DNA of 64,000 nucleotides from Fibrisoma limi BUZ 3 (GCF_000296815.2 NZ_CAIT01000009.1:682001-746000), one strand, 5' to 3'; counted from the first letter of the stretch, positions 51,807 through 61,868 are shown. A program made the numbers and translations. The notes: a model not told the origin generated them from the sequence alone.

Positions 51807-52975
51807 GTTAGCCAGGATTTATAATACTTGCCGTCGTCAAGTTTCATTGCCTGTTCAGTCACCATCAGCGGGCGGAACGTATCCACCATAACGGCGTACT
51901 CCTGCGTTTCTTTCTTACCAATGCTACGCTCCATGGCCCCCGGAGCCGGGCCGTGCGGAATACCGCCCGGATGCAGCGTAATATGGCCCTGCGCGATGTC
52001 GTTCCGCGACATGAAATCACCGTCGACGTAATAAATCACCTCGTCGGAATCAATGTTCGAGTGGTTATACGGGGCCGGAATGGCCTTCGGATGGTAATCG
52101 AACAGCCGTGGCACAAACGAACAGACCACGAACGTATCCGTCTGGAACGTCTGGTGAACCGGTGGTGGCTGGTGAACCCGGCCCGTTATCGGCTCAAAGT
52201 TGAAAATCGAGAAGCCGTACGGGAAGTTGTACCCGTCCCAGCCCACTACGTCGAACGGATGACTGGCATACACCAGTGAGTGCAACGAACCCTGCTTCTT
52301 GATCTTCATCAGAAAATCACCGAGTTCGTCGTGCGTTTCAAGATCCTGCGGGCGCTTGATGTCGCGTTCGCAGAACGGCGCGTGCTCCAGTAACTGCCCG
52401 AAATGATTTCGGTAGCGCTTTGGCGTGTAAATCGGCGAGTGCGATTCGACGTACAGTAGTCTATTGTCGGTCGTGTCGAACTCGATCTGGTAGATCATGC
52501 CACGGGGAATGACGAGGTAATCGCCGTATTCGAACGGAATGGTTCCGAGCAGCGTCCGGAGCCGACCCGAGCCTTTGTGAATGAACAGCATCTCGTCGGC
52601 GTCGGCGTTCTTGTAGAAATAGTCGGTCAGCGATTGCCGGGGAGCGGCCAGCCCGAAAATCAGGTCGTTATTGATCAGCAGGGGCACCCGACTTTCCAGG
52701 TAGTCGTCGGCAGGGGCAATATTGAACCCCACCAGCTTCCGCGCCAGCATATTTTTTTCCACCGCCAGTTTCGGTGTCATGTCGACGCTCTCCAGTACCT
52801 CCCGGACCATCGTGGGCCGGTGAATGTGGTACATCAGCGACGACATACCGTCGAAACCGATGGTCCCGAACAGTTGCTCATAGTAAAACGGTCCGTCGCT
52901 ACGGCTGCCCCCGGGCTTCTCGAACTGCGTGTGCCGCTTGGGTGGTATCTGGCCAAGTGAATGATAAAATGGCAT
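51803..52975 (-). CDS. hmgA: Homogentisate 1,2-dioxygenase
   Basis: The 390-residue cupin enzyme opens the homogentisate ring to maleylacetoacetate. Motifs: MPFYHSLGQIPPKRHTQFEK, LLINNDLIFGLAAPRQSL, MLFIHKGSGRLRTLLGTIPF, VVGWDGYNFPYGFSIFNFEP and the metal-site loop HPGGIPHGPAPGAMERSIG with its His and Glu ligands. It is the first gene of the cluster, downstream of a palindrome-rich spacer. Confidence 0.95.
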   Translation of the reverse strand: MPFYHSLGQIPPKRHTQFEKPGGSRSDGPFYYEQLFGTIGFDGMSSLMYHIHRPTMVREVLESVDMTPKLAVEKNMLARKLVGFNIAPADDYLESRVPLLINNDLIFGLAAPRQSLTDYFYKNADADEMLFIHKGSGRLRTLLGTIPFEYGDYLVIPRGMIYQIEFDTTDNRLLYVESHSPIYTPKRYRNHFGQLLEHAPFCERDIKRPQDLETHDELGDFLMKIKKQGSLHSLVYASHPFDVVGWDGYNFPYGFSIFNFEPITGRVHQPPPVHQTFQTDTFVVCSFVPRLFDYHPKAIPAPYNHSNIDSDEVIYYVDGDFMSRNDIAQGHITLHPGGIPHGPAPGAMERSIGKKETQEYAVMVDTFRPLMVTEQAMKLDDGKYYKSWLT

Positions 52976-52994
52976 AGCTAATCAACAATAACTG

Positions 52995-53099
52995 GCCTTG
53001 CCAAAGCCGCAACTTTGACAAGGCTGTCGGTTCATTGATGAAATGCAATTAGTTGCTTTAACAATTATTGTTTGGCATACAATTATAAAAACAATAATT
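52995..53099. promoter_or_regulatory. Two inverted repeats upstream of hmgA
   Basis: GCCTTGCCAAAG (52995-53006) pairs with CTTTGACAAGGC (53013-53024) with one mismatch. AATTATTGTTT (53063-53073) is perfectly complementary to AAACAATAATT (53089-53099). Both lie in the divergent spacer between hmgA and the nucleotidyltransferase gene and are possible operators or leader structures. Neither matches the palindrome upstream of marR. Confidence 0.4.
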
Positions 53100-53199
53100 A
53101 TAATATTGAACATTTATGAGAAAATTTTTACCAATAATGTGATTTAATGGCTGTGGGGCCGATCAGATAGCTTTACGTCGCCGTGCATCAAGTTTTCTC

Positions 53200-53207
53200 T
53201 AATTTTG
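53200..53207 (+). promoter_or_regulatory. -7 box upstream of the nucleotidyltransferase gene
   Basis: TAATTTTG is an exact TAnnTTTG match, 29 bases before the ATG at 53237. A -33 TTTG is not evident. Confidence 0.45.
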
Positions 53208-53236
53208 AGCACTCAATTGATTTACTGACCTGATTC

Positions 53237-54133
53237 ATGAAACCTACGCTTCTGATTTTAGCCGCCGGCATGGGCAGCCGCTACGGGGGTATCAAGCAAC
53301 TCGACCAGTTTGGACCGAACGGCGAAACCATCATTGACTATTCACTTTTCGACGCCATTCGGGCGGGTTTCGGCAAAGTAGTCTTCATCATCCGGGAAGA
53401 ACTTCGGGCCGATTTTGAGGAAATCTTTCTGCCAAAGCTGAACGGAAAAATTGAGGTGGATTTTGCCATCCAGGCCCTGACCTCCTATGTACCGGCCGAA
53501 CTGGGCGAAGTGAACCGCACCAAACCCTGGGGAACCGGCCACGCCATGCTGTGCGCCAAAGACCACGTCAGCACGCCGTTTGCGGTTATCAACGCCGACG
53601 ATTTCTACGGCCTGGAAGCGTTCGAACTGATCAGCAATTTCCTCCGGAATGATACCGACGATCAGCTACATGCGATGGTAGCCTACGAAGTGAAGCGGAC
53701 TTTATCGGAAAACGGCTCCGTATCGCGGGGCGTTTGTGCCGTTGGGGAAAATGGCAACCTGGCGTCGGTGATCGAGCGGACCAAGATTTACGAAAAAGAT
53801 GGACGGATCGTGTACGAAGAAGCCGAAGGGTTAACACCAATCTCGCCCGACACACCCGTATCAATGAACTTCTGGGGCTTCAAGCCGTCGGTGTTTCCGC
53901 TGGTACAGCGCCAGTTTGAGAGCTACGCCATCGCTAATATCGACTCGCCGAAAGCCGAATTTTACATCCCGACCGTCATGACCAACCTGATTCAGACCAA
54001 CACGGGCCACTGCAAGGTGTTCCGCAGCCGGTCGGAGTGGTTCGGCGTTACGTATCCCGAAGATAAGCCCACCGTTCAGGCCGAATTGAAACGCCTGCAC
54101 GACGACGGGAAATACCCGGACAAGTTGTGGTAA
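53237..54133 (+). CDS. Sugar nucleotidyltransferase
   Basis: The 298-residue protein has the NDP-sugar pyrophosphorylase fold: LLILAAGMGSRYGGIKQLDQF with the Gly/Arg signature (residues 4-24), then the metal-binding FAVINADDFYG. C-terminal motifs include VSMNFWGFKPSVF and KAEFYIPTVMTNLI. Such enzymes activate sugar 1-phosphates; substrate unknown. Followed by a terminator and then the second susCD pair. Confidence 0.85.
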   Translation: MKPTLLILAAGMGSRYGGIKQLDQFGPNGETIIDYSLFDAIRAGFGKVVFIIREELRADFEEIFLPKLNGKIEVDFAIQALTSYVPAELGEVNRTKPWGTGHAMLCAKDHVSTPFAVINADDFYGLEAFELISNFLRNDTDDQLHAMVAYEVKRTLSENGSVSRGVCAVGENGNLASVIERTKIYEKDGRIVYEEAEGLTPISPDTPVSMNFWGFKPSVFPLVQRQFESYAIANIDSPKAEFYIPTVMTNLIQTNTGHCKVFRSRSEWFGVTYPEDKPTVQAELKRLHDDGKYPDKLW

Positions 54134-54161
54134 TCGCTCCTTAAAAAATACCGTCCATCCT

Positions 54162-54197
54162 AAAAACACGCTCCTACTCAATCGGGCGTGTTTTTTT
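54162..54197 (+). terminator. Terminator after the nucleotidyltransferase gene
   Basis: AAAAACACGC (54162-54171) pairs with GCGTGTTTTT (54186-54195), followed by more T residues to 54197. It separates this gene from susC. Confidence 0.85.
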
Positions 54198-54258
54198 ATT
54201 CCTATATTTCATCAACCAGTCTTTGGCTGGAATTACACTAACCAATTTTTATACACCT

Positions 54259-57200
54259 ATGATGCACAATGGTTTACTTAAACCACCCACCGTCCGTGCC
54301 GTCTGGATGCTGTGTCTGGCTCTGCTGTTCTGCGCCGAAAGTATGGCGCAGAGTCAGCGCTTTACTTTACGAGGCCGCGTAACTGACGCAAACGGTCAGG
54401 CGGTGCCCGGCGTAACGGTCCAGTTACAGGGTACGTCGCTCGGCACCTCCTCCGACGCTGACGGCAATTACCAATTTACACCCAGCGTTGCCCCGGGTAC
54501 CTACACGCTCAACTTCAGTTCCATCGGCTATGGCGCTACCACGCAATCCGTTTCGCTCGGTTCGCAGGAGACCGTAACGACAAACGTAACCCTGCGCGAA
54601 GACGTGGCCAACCTCGACGAAGTGGTAGTGACTGGCTCTACCATCACCACTACCCGGCGCGAACTTGGCAACGCCATCAGCACCATTCGCGGCAATGACC
54701 TGGTCCAATCGGGTTCGGGCGGACTGCTCAACTCCCTCCAGGGTAAGGTACCAGGGGCGCAGATTACCCAGAACTCCGGCGACCCGGCCGGCGGCATCAC
54801 CGTTCGGCTACGGGGGATCAAGTCGCTGTCCGGCGCTTCGGACCCGCTGTATGTCATCGATGGAGTTATTGCCAGCAACAACAGCCAGAACGTATCGCAA
54901 TTGGCCGTATCGGACCAGGTCGGTATTGCTAATGCCGGTACAAACCGCCTGGCCGACATCAACCCGGCCGACATTGCCAGCATCAACGTCATCAATGGCG
55001 CTGCTGCCGCGGCTATCTACGGCTCGCGGGCCATCAACGGCGTTGTACTGATTACGACTAAACGCGGCCAAACCGGAGCACCCCGTATCACGTTCACGGC
55101 CAGCGCCAATATCAACGAGCTCCGTAAGAGTGTGCCGCTTGGTACGTACAACAAGCAGTTTGGTTTTGCCGGCCTACGGCTTCACCCTATTGCAGGCATC
55201 TCACCGGCGCAGATTGCCGCTAACCCGGGGGTAACGACAGTGGGCATTACTCGCGACGGAGTAATAACGCAGTTGGCGACCAATCTCGTAGATGTGACCC
55301 GGTACAACTACTTTGACCAGATTTTCCGCACAGGGTATGGTACCGACAATACGCTTTCCATATCGGGCGGCCGTGAGAACACAACGTACTACGTTTCGTT
55401 CGGTTATCTCAGAAACCAGGGTATTATTCGAAACACCGATTTCACCCGCTATAACCTTCGGGCGCGTGTCGACCAGCGATTAACCAACTGGGCCAAACTG
55501 TCGGTGGGGTTGAGCTACGTGAACAGCCTGGCTAACGAGAAAGCCAACGGCAACGTATTCTACAGCCCCATCAACTCCGTCAATATCACTAACAACATCT
55601 ACGACATTACCCAACGCGATGCAGCCGGTAATCTGCAGGCTGTAGAGCCGACGCGCGTGAATCCCCTCTCGACCATCGAGGACATGAACTTCACGCAGGC
55701 GGTCAGCCGGACGATTAACGACGTACAACTTAACCTGACGCCGTTGAAGGGGCTTAGTGTCGACGCCATCCTGGGGGTTGATACGTATGGCCAGGTGGGG
55801 CGCAGCTACATTCGGCCGTACCCGTATCAGGCCCAGGCGCAGTTGCCGCTCGAACGCTATCCGTTTGGCTATGCAGCAACGGCCAACAATACGGTGCTGC
55901 AATTCAACGCCGACGTGAACGCTACGTATCAGCGCGACCTGACCGAAGCCCTCAATCTGAAAGTCATTGCCGGCTTCAGCTACCAGTACAACCAGCAGGA
56001 CCTGAGTTCGTCGAACGGGCAGAATCTGGCACCGTTTATTGAAACCGTTAGTGGAGCCGCCAGTACAACCGTTCGGGCCGGGTACGGCCTCAGCCGCTTT
56101 AACCTGAGCGGTCAGTTCATTCAGGCCACGGTAGGTTACCGCAATCTGGCTTTCCTGACGGGCGCCATCCGGCAGGACCGCTCAACGGTATTCTCGCCAT
56201 CGGAGACGAATCAGCTATACCCAAAAGTGAGCGGTTCGTTCGTTGTATCCGATCTTGGTTTCTGGAAAAACGCTTCGTTTAACAGCGTTTTCAACAGCCT
56301 TAAGCTACGCGGTTCCTACGGCGATGCGGGTGGTCTGACAGCGCTGACCCCCAACGACCGGTTCTATCAATTCCTGCCCATTGCCTATCTCGGCCGCAAC
56401 ACCATTACCCCAAGCCAGACGTTAGCAAACCCGGCCGTTCGGCCCGAACGCATGACTGAACTGGAAGGCGGTGTTGATCTGTCGTTCTTCCAGGACAAAA
56501 TCAATCTGGGCGTTTCACTGTATAGCCAACGAATCAGGGATTTGACGGTTAACCGGGTACTGGCTCCTACAACGGGCGGTACGGGTATTGTTAACAACGT
56601 TGGTGAAATGGAAAACCGCGGGGTTGAAATCCTGCTAGGCATTACACCCGTGAAAACGAAAGATTTTACGTGGGACCTGACGTTTATCTACAACCGGAAC
56701 CGCAACAAGGTGCTGTCGCTGGCCTCCCCTCGCATTGAACTGGCGAACGTAGCAGGGGCTCCGGTATTCCAGTTGGTTGGTCAGCCGGCCAGTCAGTTCT
56801 TCGGTACGTTCTACGCCCGGAACTATGAGACAGGGGATCTACTGCTGTCGCGTCAGGGATTGCCGCAGCAGGAACGGGGTGATACGTACACCGCTACGGC
56901 TACCAAACCCATTGAGCAGGTACTGAGTGAAGCCGGTCTCAACATCAACAGCCTACCGGCGGGCTCGTATGAAGTGGCTGGTACGTACTACGTGCCTCGT
57001 CGTAATGCCGACAACCAGCCGGATTTAAGCAAACCCGTTCTACGCAAAGTGATCGGCAACCCGAATCCGAAATGGACCGGGTCTATCAGCAGCGAACTGA
57101 CGTACAAACGGGCCTCGCTCCGTTTCCTGTTTGATGCGGTGTATGGTAACCAGGTGTTCAATGCCGACAAACGCACGCGTGAAAACGTAGGTATTGGTAC

Positions 57201-57522
57201 CCTGGCTGAGCAGGAAATGCGGGGTACGCTCACCCGTGGGTACATCTTTGCCATTGGCCCAATCGAAGAATTCCGGATCGACGACGGCTCGTTTGTCAAA
57301 CTGCGCGAAGTAGCCCTGAGCTATCAGCTTCCCAGCTTTGTCAAAGGGCTGAGCGGGCTGAACATCTCGCTTATCGGCCGGAACCTGATTTCGTGGGACA
57401 ACTACAATGGATTCGACCCCGAAACCAACGCAGGCGGCAACTCCGATCTGCTCCGGGGTGTTGACTTCGGCAATGTACCCATACCACGTACCTATCGTTT
57501 GCAACTAACAGCGACATTCTAA
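54259..57522 (+). CDS. SusC/RagA-family TonB-linked outer membrane transporter (second copy)
   Basis: The 1087-residue transporter has a signal peptide (VWMLCLALLFCAESMAQ), a regulatory-like domain (LRGRVTDANGQAVPGVTVQL), and a plug with LDEVVVTGSTITTTRRELGN and INGAAAAAIYGSRAINGVVL. The usual LKD of the family signature reads INGAAAAA here. The barrel ends in YRLQLTATF. The frame extends to a TTG at 54223; ATG 54259 or 54262 is preferred. susD follows one base after the stop codon. Confidence 0.95.
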   Translation: MMHNGLLKPPTVRAVWMLCLALLFCAESMAQSQRFTLRGRVTDANGQAVPGVTVQLQGTSLGTSSDADGNYQFTPSVAPGTYTLNFSSIGYGATTQSVSLGSQETVTTNVTLREDVANLDEVVVTGSTITTTRRELGNAISTIRGNDLVQSGSGGLLNSLQGKVPGAQITQNSGDPAGGITVRLRGIKSLSGASDPLYVIDGVIASNNSQNVSQLAVSDQVGIANAGTNRLADINPADIASINVINGAAAAAIYGSRAINGVVLITTKRGQTGAPRITFTASANINELRKSVPLGTYNKQFGFAGLRLHPIAGISPAQIAANPGVTTVGITRDGVITQLATNLVDVTRYNYFDQIFRTGYGTDNTLSISGGRENTTYYVSFGYLRNQGIIRNTDFTRYNLRARVDQRLTNWAKLSVGLSYVNSLANEKANGNVFYSPINSVNITNNIYDITQRDAAGNLQAVEPTRVNPLSTIEDMNFTQAVSRTINDVQLNLTPLKGLSVDAILGVDTYGQVGRSYIRPYPYQAQAQLPLERYPFGYAATANNTVLQFNADVNATYQRDLTEALNLKVIAGFSYQYNQQDLSSSNGQNLAPFIETVSGAASTTVRAGYGLSRFNLSGQFIQATVGYRNLAFLTGAIRQDRSTVFSPSETNQLYPKVSGSFVVSDLGFWKNASFNSVFNSLKLRGSYGDAGGLTALTPNDRFYQFLPIAYLGRNTITPSQTLANPAVRPERMTELEGGVDLSFFQDKINLGVSLYSQRIRDLTVNRVLAPTTGGTGIVNNVGEMENRGVEILLGITPVKTKDFTWDLTFIYNRNRNKVLSLASPRIELANVAGAPVFQLVGQPASQFFGTFYARNYETGDLLLSRQGLPQQERGDTYTATATKPIEQVLSEAGLNINSLPAGSYEVAGTYYVPRRNADNQPDLSKPVLRKVIGNPNPKWTGSISSELTYKRASLRFLFDAVYGNQVFNADKRTRENVGIGTLAEQEMRGTLTRGYIFAIGPIEEFRIDDGSFVKLREVALSYQLPSFVKGLSGLNISLIGRNLISWDNYNGFDPETNAGGNSDLLRGVDFGNVPIPRTYRLQLTATF

Positions 57523-57523
57523 C

Positions 57524-58831
57524 ATGAAAAAATACATCCTTACTACGGCGCTGCTGACGGTACTACTCACCCAGAATGCCTGCCGCGAAGAATACCTGAA
57601 CCCCAGCATTGCCACGGAACAACAGGTAATTAATTCGACTGATGGCCTCATTACGCTGGCCAACGGACTTGCTTATCGCTACACATTCGGCCGACTCGGT
57701 GTTATTTACAATGCCGTAGCCGCCGGTGGATTAACGACCCGTGAATTCCGCGTTCTGAATGCCGGAAACACCGATGAGCAGAACCTGGAATTAGGCTTTC
57801 AGAACGTAACCGGCGGCAACGCCGTGGTGCGGAACCTGTGGGCCACGAGTCAGATTGTTCGGTCGAATGCCGACGTCATTCTGGCCAATGCGAGCCGGGT
57901 CATTCAGGAGCCTGGTACGCGCAGTGGCGTTGTGGCCTACGCATCGATCTACAAGGCCCTGGCCTTGGGAACGCTGGCGCAGTTCTTCGAGCAAACGCCT
58001 ATCACGACCGGCACGAACGCCCAGTTTGTACCGCGGGCGCAGGCCTTACAGCAGGCAATCACTCAACTGGAAGCGGCTGCCACGCTGGTGGCCGCAACAG
58101 CCCCGTCGGCGTCGTTTAATCAGGCGATTGCGCCGGGGATCGACATTCCCAATACCCTTCAGGCGCTCATTGCCCGATACGCCCTCTTCGCCGGCGACTA
58201 TGACAAGGCCATTGCTGCGGCTGGTCGCGTCGACCTGACCAGGCGGTCGTTTTTCTCGTTCGATGACAACACCCGCAACCCGGTGTTCGAAACGGCGTTC
58301 AGCAACATCAACGTATTTGCGCCCCAGAACGCGACGCTTGGTCTGACCGGCGAACTGGCACCGAATCCGGCCGACAGACGACTGTCGTTTTACCTGCGCA
58401 GCAACCCAACGGCCTCACAAAACCTCGGCACTGGCTTTTACACGGCCAACAACGCGCCGATTCCGGTGTACCTGCCGGGCGAAATGCTCCTGATCCGCGC
58501 CGAAGCGTACGCTCGAAAAGGCGATCTGGCCAATGCGGTTACCGAGTTGAACAAGGTGCTCACGAAAACGACGGATGCGTGGGGATTAGGCGCGGGGCTA
58601 CCGGCCTACAGCGGTCCGCAAACGGCGCAGGCTATCCTGACCGAAATTTACCGCAACCGCCTGATCGAACTGGCGTTCCAGGGATTCCGGTTAGAGGACA
58701 GCCGACGATTTAACCGCCCCGGACCAGGTACTACGCCGGCGACTAATGCGGAACGGACGCGGAATTTCCTGCCGTATCCGTTCACGGAGCGCGATAATAA
58801 CACCAATACCCCGTCCGATCCGGCCAACTGA
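57524..58831 (+). CDS. SusD/RagB-family lipoprotein (second copy)
   Basis: The 435-residue lipoprotein (QNAC, Cys20) has the SusD-like TPR helices (NADVILANASRVI, YASIYKALALGTLAQFFEQ) and the C-terminal lid region (ILTEIYRNRLIELAFQGFRLEDSRRFNRPG). It is shorter than the copy at 31048 (573 residues), as in the RagB/SusD subset of smaller proteins. Its ATG follows the susC stop by one base, indicating translational coupling. A terminator follows. Confidence 0.92.
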   Translation: MKKYILTTALLTVLLTQNACREEYLNPSIATEQQVINSTDGLITLANGLAYRYTFGRLGVIYNAVAAGGLTTREFRVLNAGNTDEQNLELGFQNVTGGNAVVRNLWATSQIVRSNADVILANASRVIQEPGTRSGVVAYASIYKALALGTLAQFFEQTPITTGTNAQFVPRAQALQQAITQLEAAATLVAATAPSASFNQAIAPGIDIPNTLQALIARYALFAGDYDKAIAAAGRVDLTRRSFFSFDDNTRNPVFETAFSNINVFAPQNATLGLTGELAPNPADRRLSFYLRSNPTASQNLGTGFYTANNAPIPVYLPGEMLLIRAEAYARKGDLANAVTELNKVLTKTTDAWGLGAGLPAYSGPQTAQAILTEIYRNRLIELAFQGFRLEDSRRFNRPGPGTTPATNAERTRNFLPYPFTERDNNTNTPSDPAN

Positions 58832-58868
58832 TCGGCGGAGGTTTTACGGATTGCCTGAATATATTTGC

Positions 58869-58917
58869 CATGCCGACCCATTGTCGCTCTAGCCGACCGG
58901 GTCGGCATGACTTTTTT
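58869..58917 (+). terminator. Terminator after the second susD
   Basis: CATGCCGACCC (58869-58879) and GGGTCGGCATG (58899-58909) form a perfect 11-bp stem followed by ACTTTTTT. It overlaps the first possible ATG of the patatin gene (58870), so the next ATG at 58945 is the better start there. Confidence 0.85.
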
Positions 58918-58944
58918 CCGCGCATCAACCTCATCCCCGGCACT

Positions 58945-61770
58945 ATGAAAAGGCTGGCGTTCCTGGCCGAACGACTTCCAAACGGGTACCCGTACCGTAC
59001 GCACCTGCTGCTGGCGTCGGTGGGAGTAGCCATACTAATTGGGGTCATTCAACAGGGTCTTGGCGAACCATCCATGCACGATCTGGCCATCGCCTATGCC
59101 CGCACCGGTGCCAACGTGGACGGTATCATCAGCACCTGGCGACAAACAGACAACCGCCTGGTCTGGGCCTGGCTGGAGGTACTGGTCGATATTTTTTTGT
59201 TCATTCCGGCCTATACGGCAACGGTAATGGTCTGGTGCTGGTTCTGCGCCCATGAGACGCTCTACGTTCGCAACCCGGCCCATCCTCGGCTTGGTCGGCT
59301 CATGAACGTAGCCGGTCGGTTGCTGGCCATTACGATCTGGTTTACGGTGCTGGCCGATCTGCTCGAAAACACGACCATGCTGCAATGGTTGCTTGGTCAT
59401 GACGGTTTCCTGTCGCCGGGTGCAATGCGTCTTATATGGTGGCTGAAAATAGGGCCTATCGCTACGGCTTTTTGGTATGTAGCCCTCCACCCCATCGCCA
59501 TCGCCTTTTCGGTCTGGGATACCGTTCGACGCTGGTTGTTTGGCCGCCGGGGGTTTTATACCACCACGCTGACCCGGCTCGTCAGGCACATGATCCGGCG
59601 TCGGCAGCAACGGCTGCGGGTAGTCGACGCCGTCAGCGATCGCTGTGAACGCTTCCCACCCAGCCAGGCGACCCTCCGCGACCGATTGACGGGACTTTGG
59701 AAAGGTTTTCTGAACGTTCAGATCATCGTGTACTTGCTGGCGGCATCGGCGCTGGTGTTTCAACTCGGGCAGTTCGATGAGATTTTCTACCTCCTTCTGA
59801 CCCAGAAGCAGGGCATCGGTACTGTATTGTTCAGCACGGGATTATCCTTAGCGTGGTGGAGCCTGACAGTGTACATCTGTAGTAAGGTGATGCTTTACAT
59901 CCAGCCCAGCTACTACGGTGCATTGAACCCGGCTCATCCTGAGGCAGCCGCCCGGCAGATTGTCCGGTTCCGGAACGAACTCCAGGTACTACGGCTAATG
60001 CCACTGATACTGGCCGGCCTGCCGTTTGTCATTGCCATCGTAACGGTGCTGGCTAATTACTATCAACTGCATTTCCCCTGGACGTTCGAACCCATATCGC
60101 CGGATGGGTTCGGGCCTGCCGTACGTTTTTACAGCGTGCTTCTTACGTTGGTTTTAATTGCTGTCGGTCTGCTATGGCTGCTACGCCGGTTTGATCGTCG
60201 GTTACAGTATACCGACATTGTCCTGTTCGGCTCCGAATCGCCGGTACGGGACTATGCCATGCTGGTCGATCTGGCGCCACGCAGCATTCTGTTCGGCCAG
60301 GGAACAGTTGTGGGGCTGCTGATGGTGTTTCTACCCAGCGCGGGCCTCGCATTGGCTCAGGGTATCGGATTGTATGCTGTGGTGCTGTTCTGGCTCTGCG
60401 GCTTTGCCTTTCTGATCACCATTCTGTACCAACTCAACCAGCTACCCAGGTATCCGGTTCTGGTCGTTGCAGGACTGCTCGTATTGATATTTTCCCGTTG
60501 CAACGATAACACCAGTATCCAGGAGAGTCCGCTGCCGGCACCACCGCGCGAAGCGCTGGAAACGTACTACCGGCGCTGGCTCGACCACCGGCCGCCAACC
60601 GGCAAAGGGGATACGCTTCCTTTGCCCGTGGTGGTCGTTGCGACGGCCGGTGGCGGCATCCGCGCTACCAACTGGACCACCGAATGCCTTGTATCCCTCC
60701 GCGACAGTATTCCCAATTTCGACCGCTACGTATTCGGTATTAGTGGCGTGTCGGGTGGGGGCGTTGGGGCCGCTACGTACATTGCTTCGCTTAAGGGTTT
60801 CATTGAGCCCGATTCAGCGTTCCGGATCCGGCTACGTTCAGTGGTTACGCAAGATCTGATTTCACCGGCGGTGGCTTCGGCGCTGTTTCGCGGGGGCGTC
60901 AATAACTTCTCACCGGTCCCCATACCCGACCTCGACCGCAACCGCTGGATTGAAGATGCCTGGCAGAATGCGCTATTCAGCCAGCCACTGGATACGGCCG
61001 TGCAACAAACCCTGAGGCAGTCGTTTCTCCGGCTCTGGACACCCGGCAGTACGGGCCTCCCCTGTCTGTTTTTAAATACAACCATTGCCGAAACCGGCCA
61101 GAAAGGAATATTGGCCAATGTATCGCTGGGGCAGACATCGGATTCTTTGAACGCGTTTTTCGACGTAGCCGACCTATTCAGTTCCTTCGGACATGATGTT
61201 CCTTACAAAACCGCTACGTTTTTGTGCGCCCGTTTTCCCTTCGTAACCAGTGGCGGTAAGGCAACGGGTCCACTGCCCAATATTGAGTCTGGTGCACCTA
61301 TTACGTACCACATGCTGGACGGCGGCTACGTTGAAAATACGGGGATTGTTACGGCCGTTCAGGTCATTCGTACGTTACAACGGGTAACGCCCGGAGGTCG
61401 CTGGCGCGGTCGGCCCGTCCAATATTACCTGCTCTTTCTGCGCAACGGGTCGGTGTCGGAGCAGGCGGCCAATGTCAGCCTGTTCAAATTTGCCAATGAG
61501 CCACTCAAGGGGTTCCTGCAAAGCTGGGAACGGGCTGGTGTCGGCCTCGACCAACTCGTGCGTTCGACGCTCAACGGCGAGGCCGGGCAACTGGATTTTC
61601 AGTACACGAGTCTGGGGCTGGAAAGTGGCAATCACAACTACCCATTGGGCTGGTATATCTCGCCGACAGCCGCCGATACAATGGGCATTCAGGCCCGCTC
61701 AGCGGTAAGCAATGCCCTCAAAGACAACACCTCTGTTCTGAGCCGGTTAAGGCAACGGACCAAGCGGTAA
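58945..61770 (+). CDS. Polytopic membrane protein with C-terminal patatin-like phospholipase domain
   Basis: The 941-residue protein has about ten membrane segments in residues 20-520 (for example LLLASVGVAILIGV, LVLIAVGLLWLL, YPVLVVAGLLVLIF), followed by a patatin domain. The oxyanion loop is TAGGGIRATNW, the nucleophile elbow GVSGGG has Ser603, and the catalytic Asp792 lies in MLDGGYVENTG, so the Ser-Asp dyad is intact. Such hydrolases act on lipid acyl esters, which fits a membrane-bound enzyme. The start at 58945 is chosen because the earlier ATG lies in a terminator. Substrate unknown. Confidence 0.85.
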   Translation: MKRLAFLAERLPNGYPYRTHLLLASVGVAILIGVIQQGLGEPSMHDLAIAYARTGANVDGIISTWRQTDNRLVWAWLEVLVDIFLFIPAYTATVMVWCWFCAHETLYVRNPAHPRLGRLMNVAGRLLAITIWFTVLADLLENTTMLQWLLGHDGFLSPGAMRLIWWLKIGPIATAFWYVALHPIAIAFSVWDTVRRWLFGRRGFYTTTLTRLVRHMIRRRQQRLRVVDAVSDRCERFPPSQATLRDRLTGLWKGFLNVQIIVYLLAASALVFQLGQFDEIFYLLLTQKQGIGTVLFSTGLSLAWWSLTVYICSKVMLYIQPSYYGALNPAHPEAAARQIVRFRNELQVLRLMPLILAGLPFVIAIVTVLANYYQLHFPWTFEPISPDGFGPAVRFYSVLLTLVLIAVGLLWLLRRFDRRLQYTDIVLFGSESPVRDYAMLVDLAPRSILFGQGTVVGLLMVFLPSAGLALAQGIGLYAVVLFWLCGFAFLITILYQLNQLPRYPVLVVAGLLVLIFSRCNDNTSIQESPLPAPPREALETYYRRWLDHRPPTGKGDTLPLPVVVVATAGGGIRATNWTTECLVSLRDSIPNFDRYVFGISGVSGGGVGAATYIASLKGFIEPDSAFRIRLRSVVTQDLISPAVASALFRGGVNNFSPVPIPDLDRNRWIEDAWQNALFSQPLDTAVQQTLRQSFLRLWTPGSTGLPCLFLNTTIAETGQKGILANVSLGQTSDSLNAFFDVADLFSSFGHDVPYKTATFLCARFPFVTSGGKATGPLPNIESGAPITYHMLDGGYVENTGIVTAVQVIRTLQRVTPGGRWRGRPVQYYLLFLRNGSVSEQAANVSLFKFANEPLKGFLQSWERAGVGLDQLVRSTLNGEAGQLDFQYTSLGLESGNHNYPLGWYISPTAADTMGIQARSAVSNALKDNTSVLSRLRQRTKR

Positions 61771-61868
61771 TTTAAGACAACTTTAATGGGCGCATAAGTC
61801 AACTAGAAAGCCCTTCCAATAAAGCATAAACCACTCACTGCCAAACAGTTAATAATACAACAAACCAA

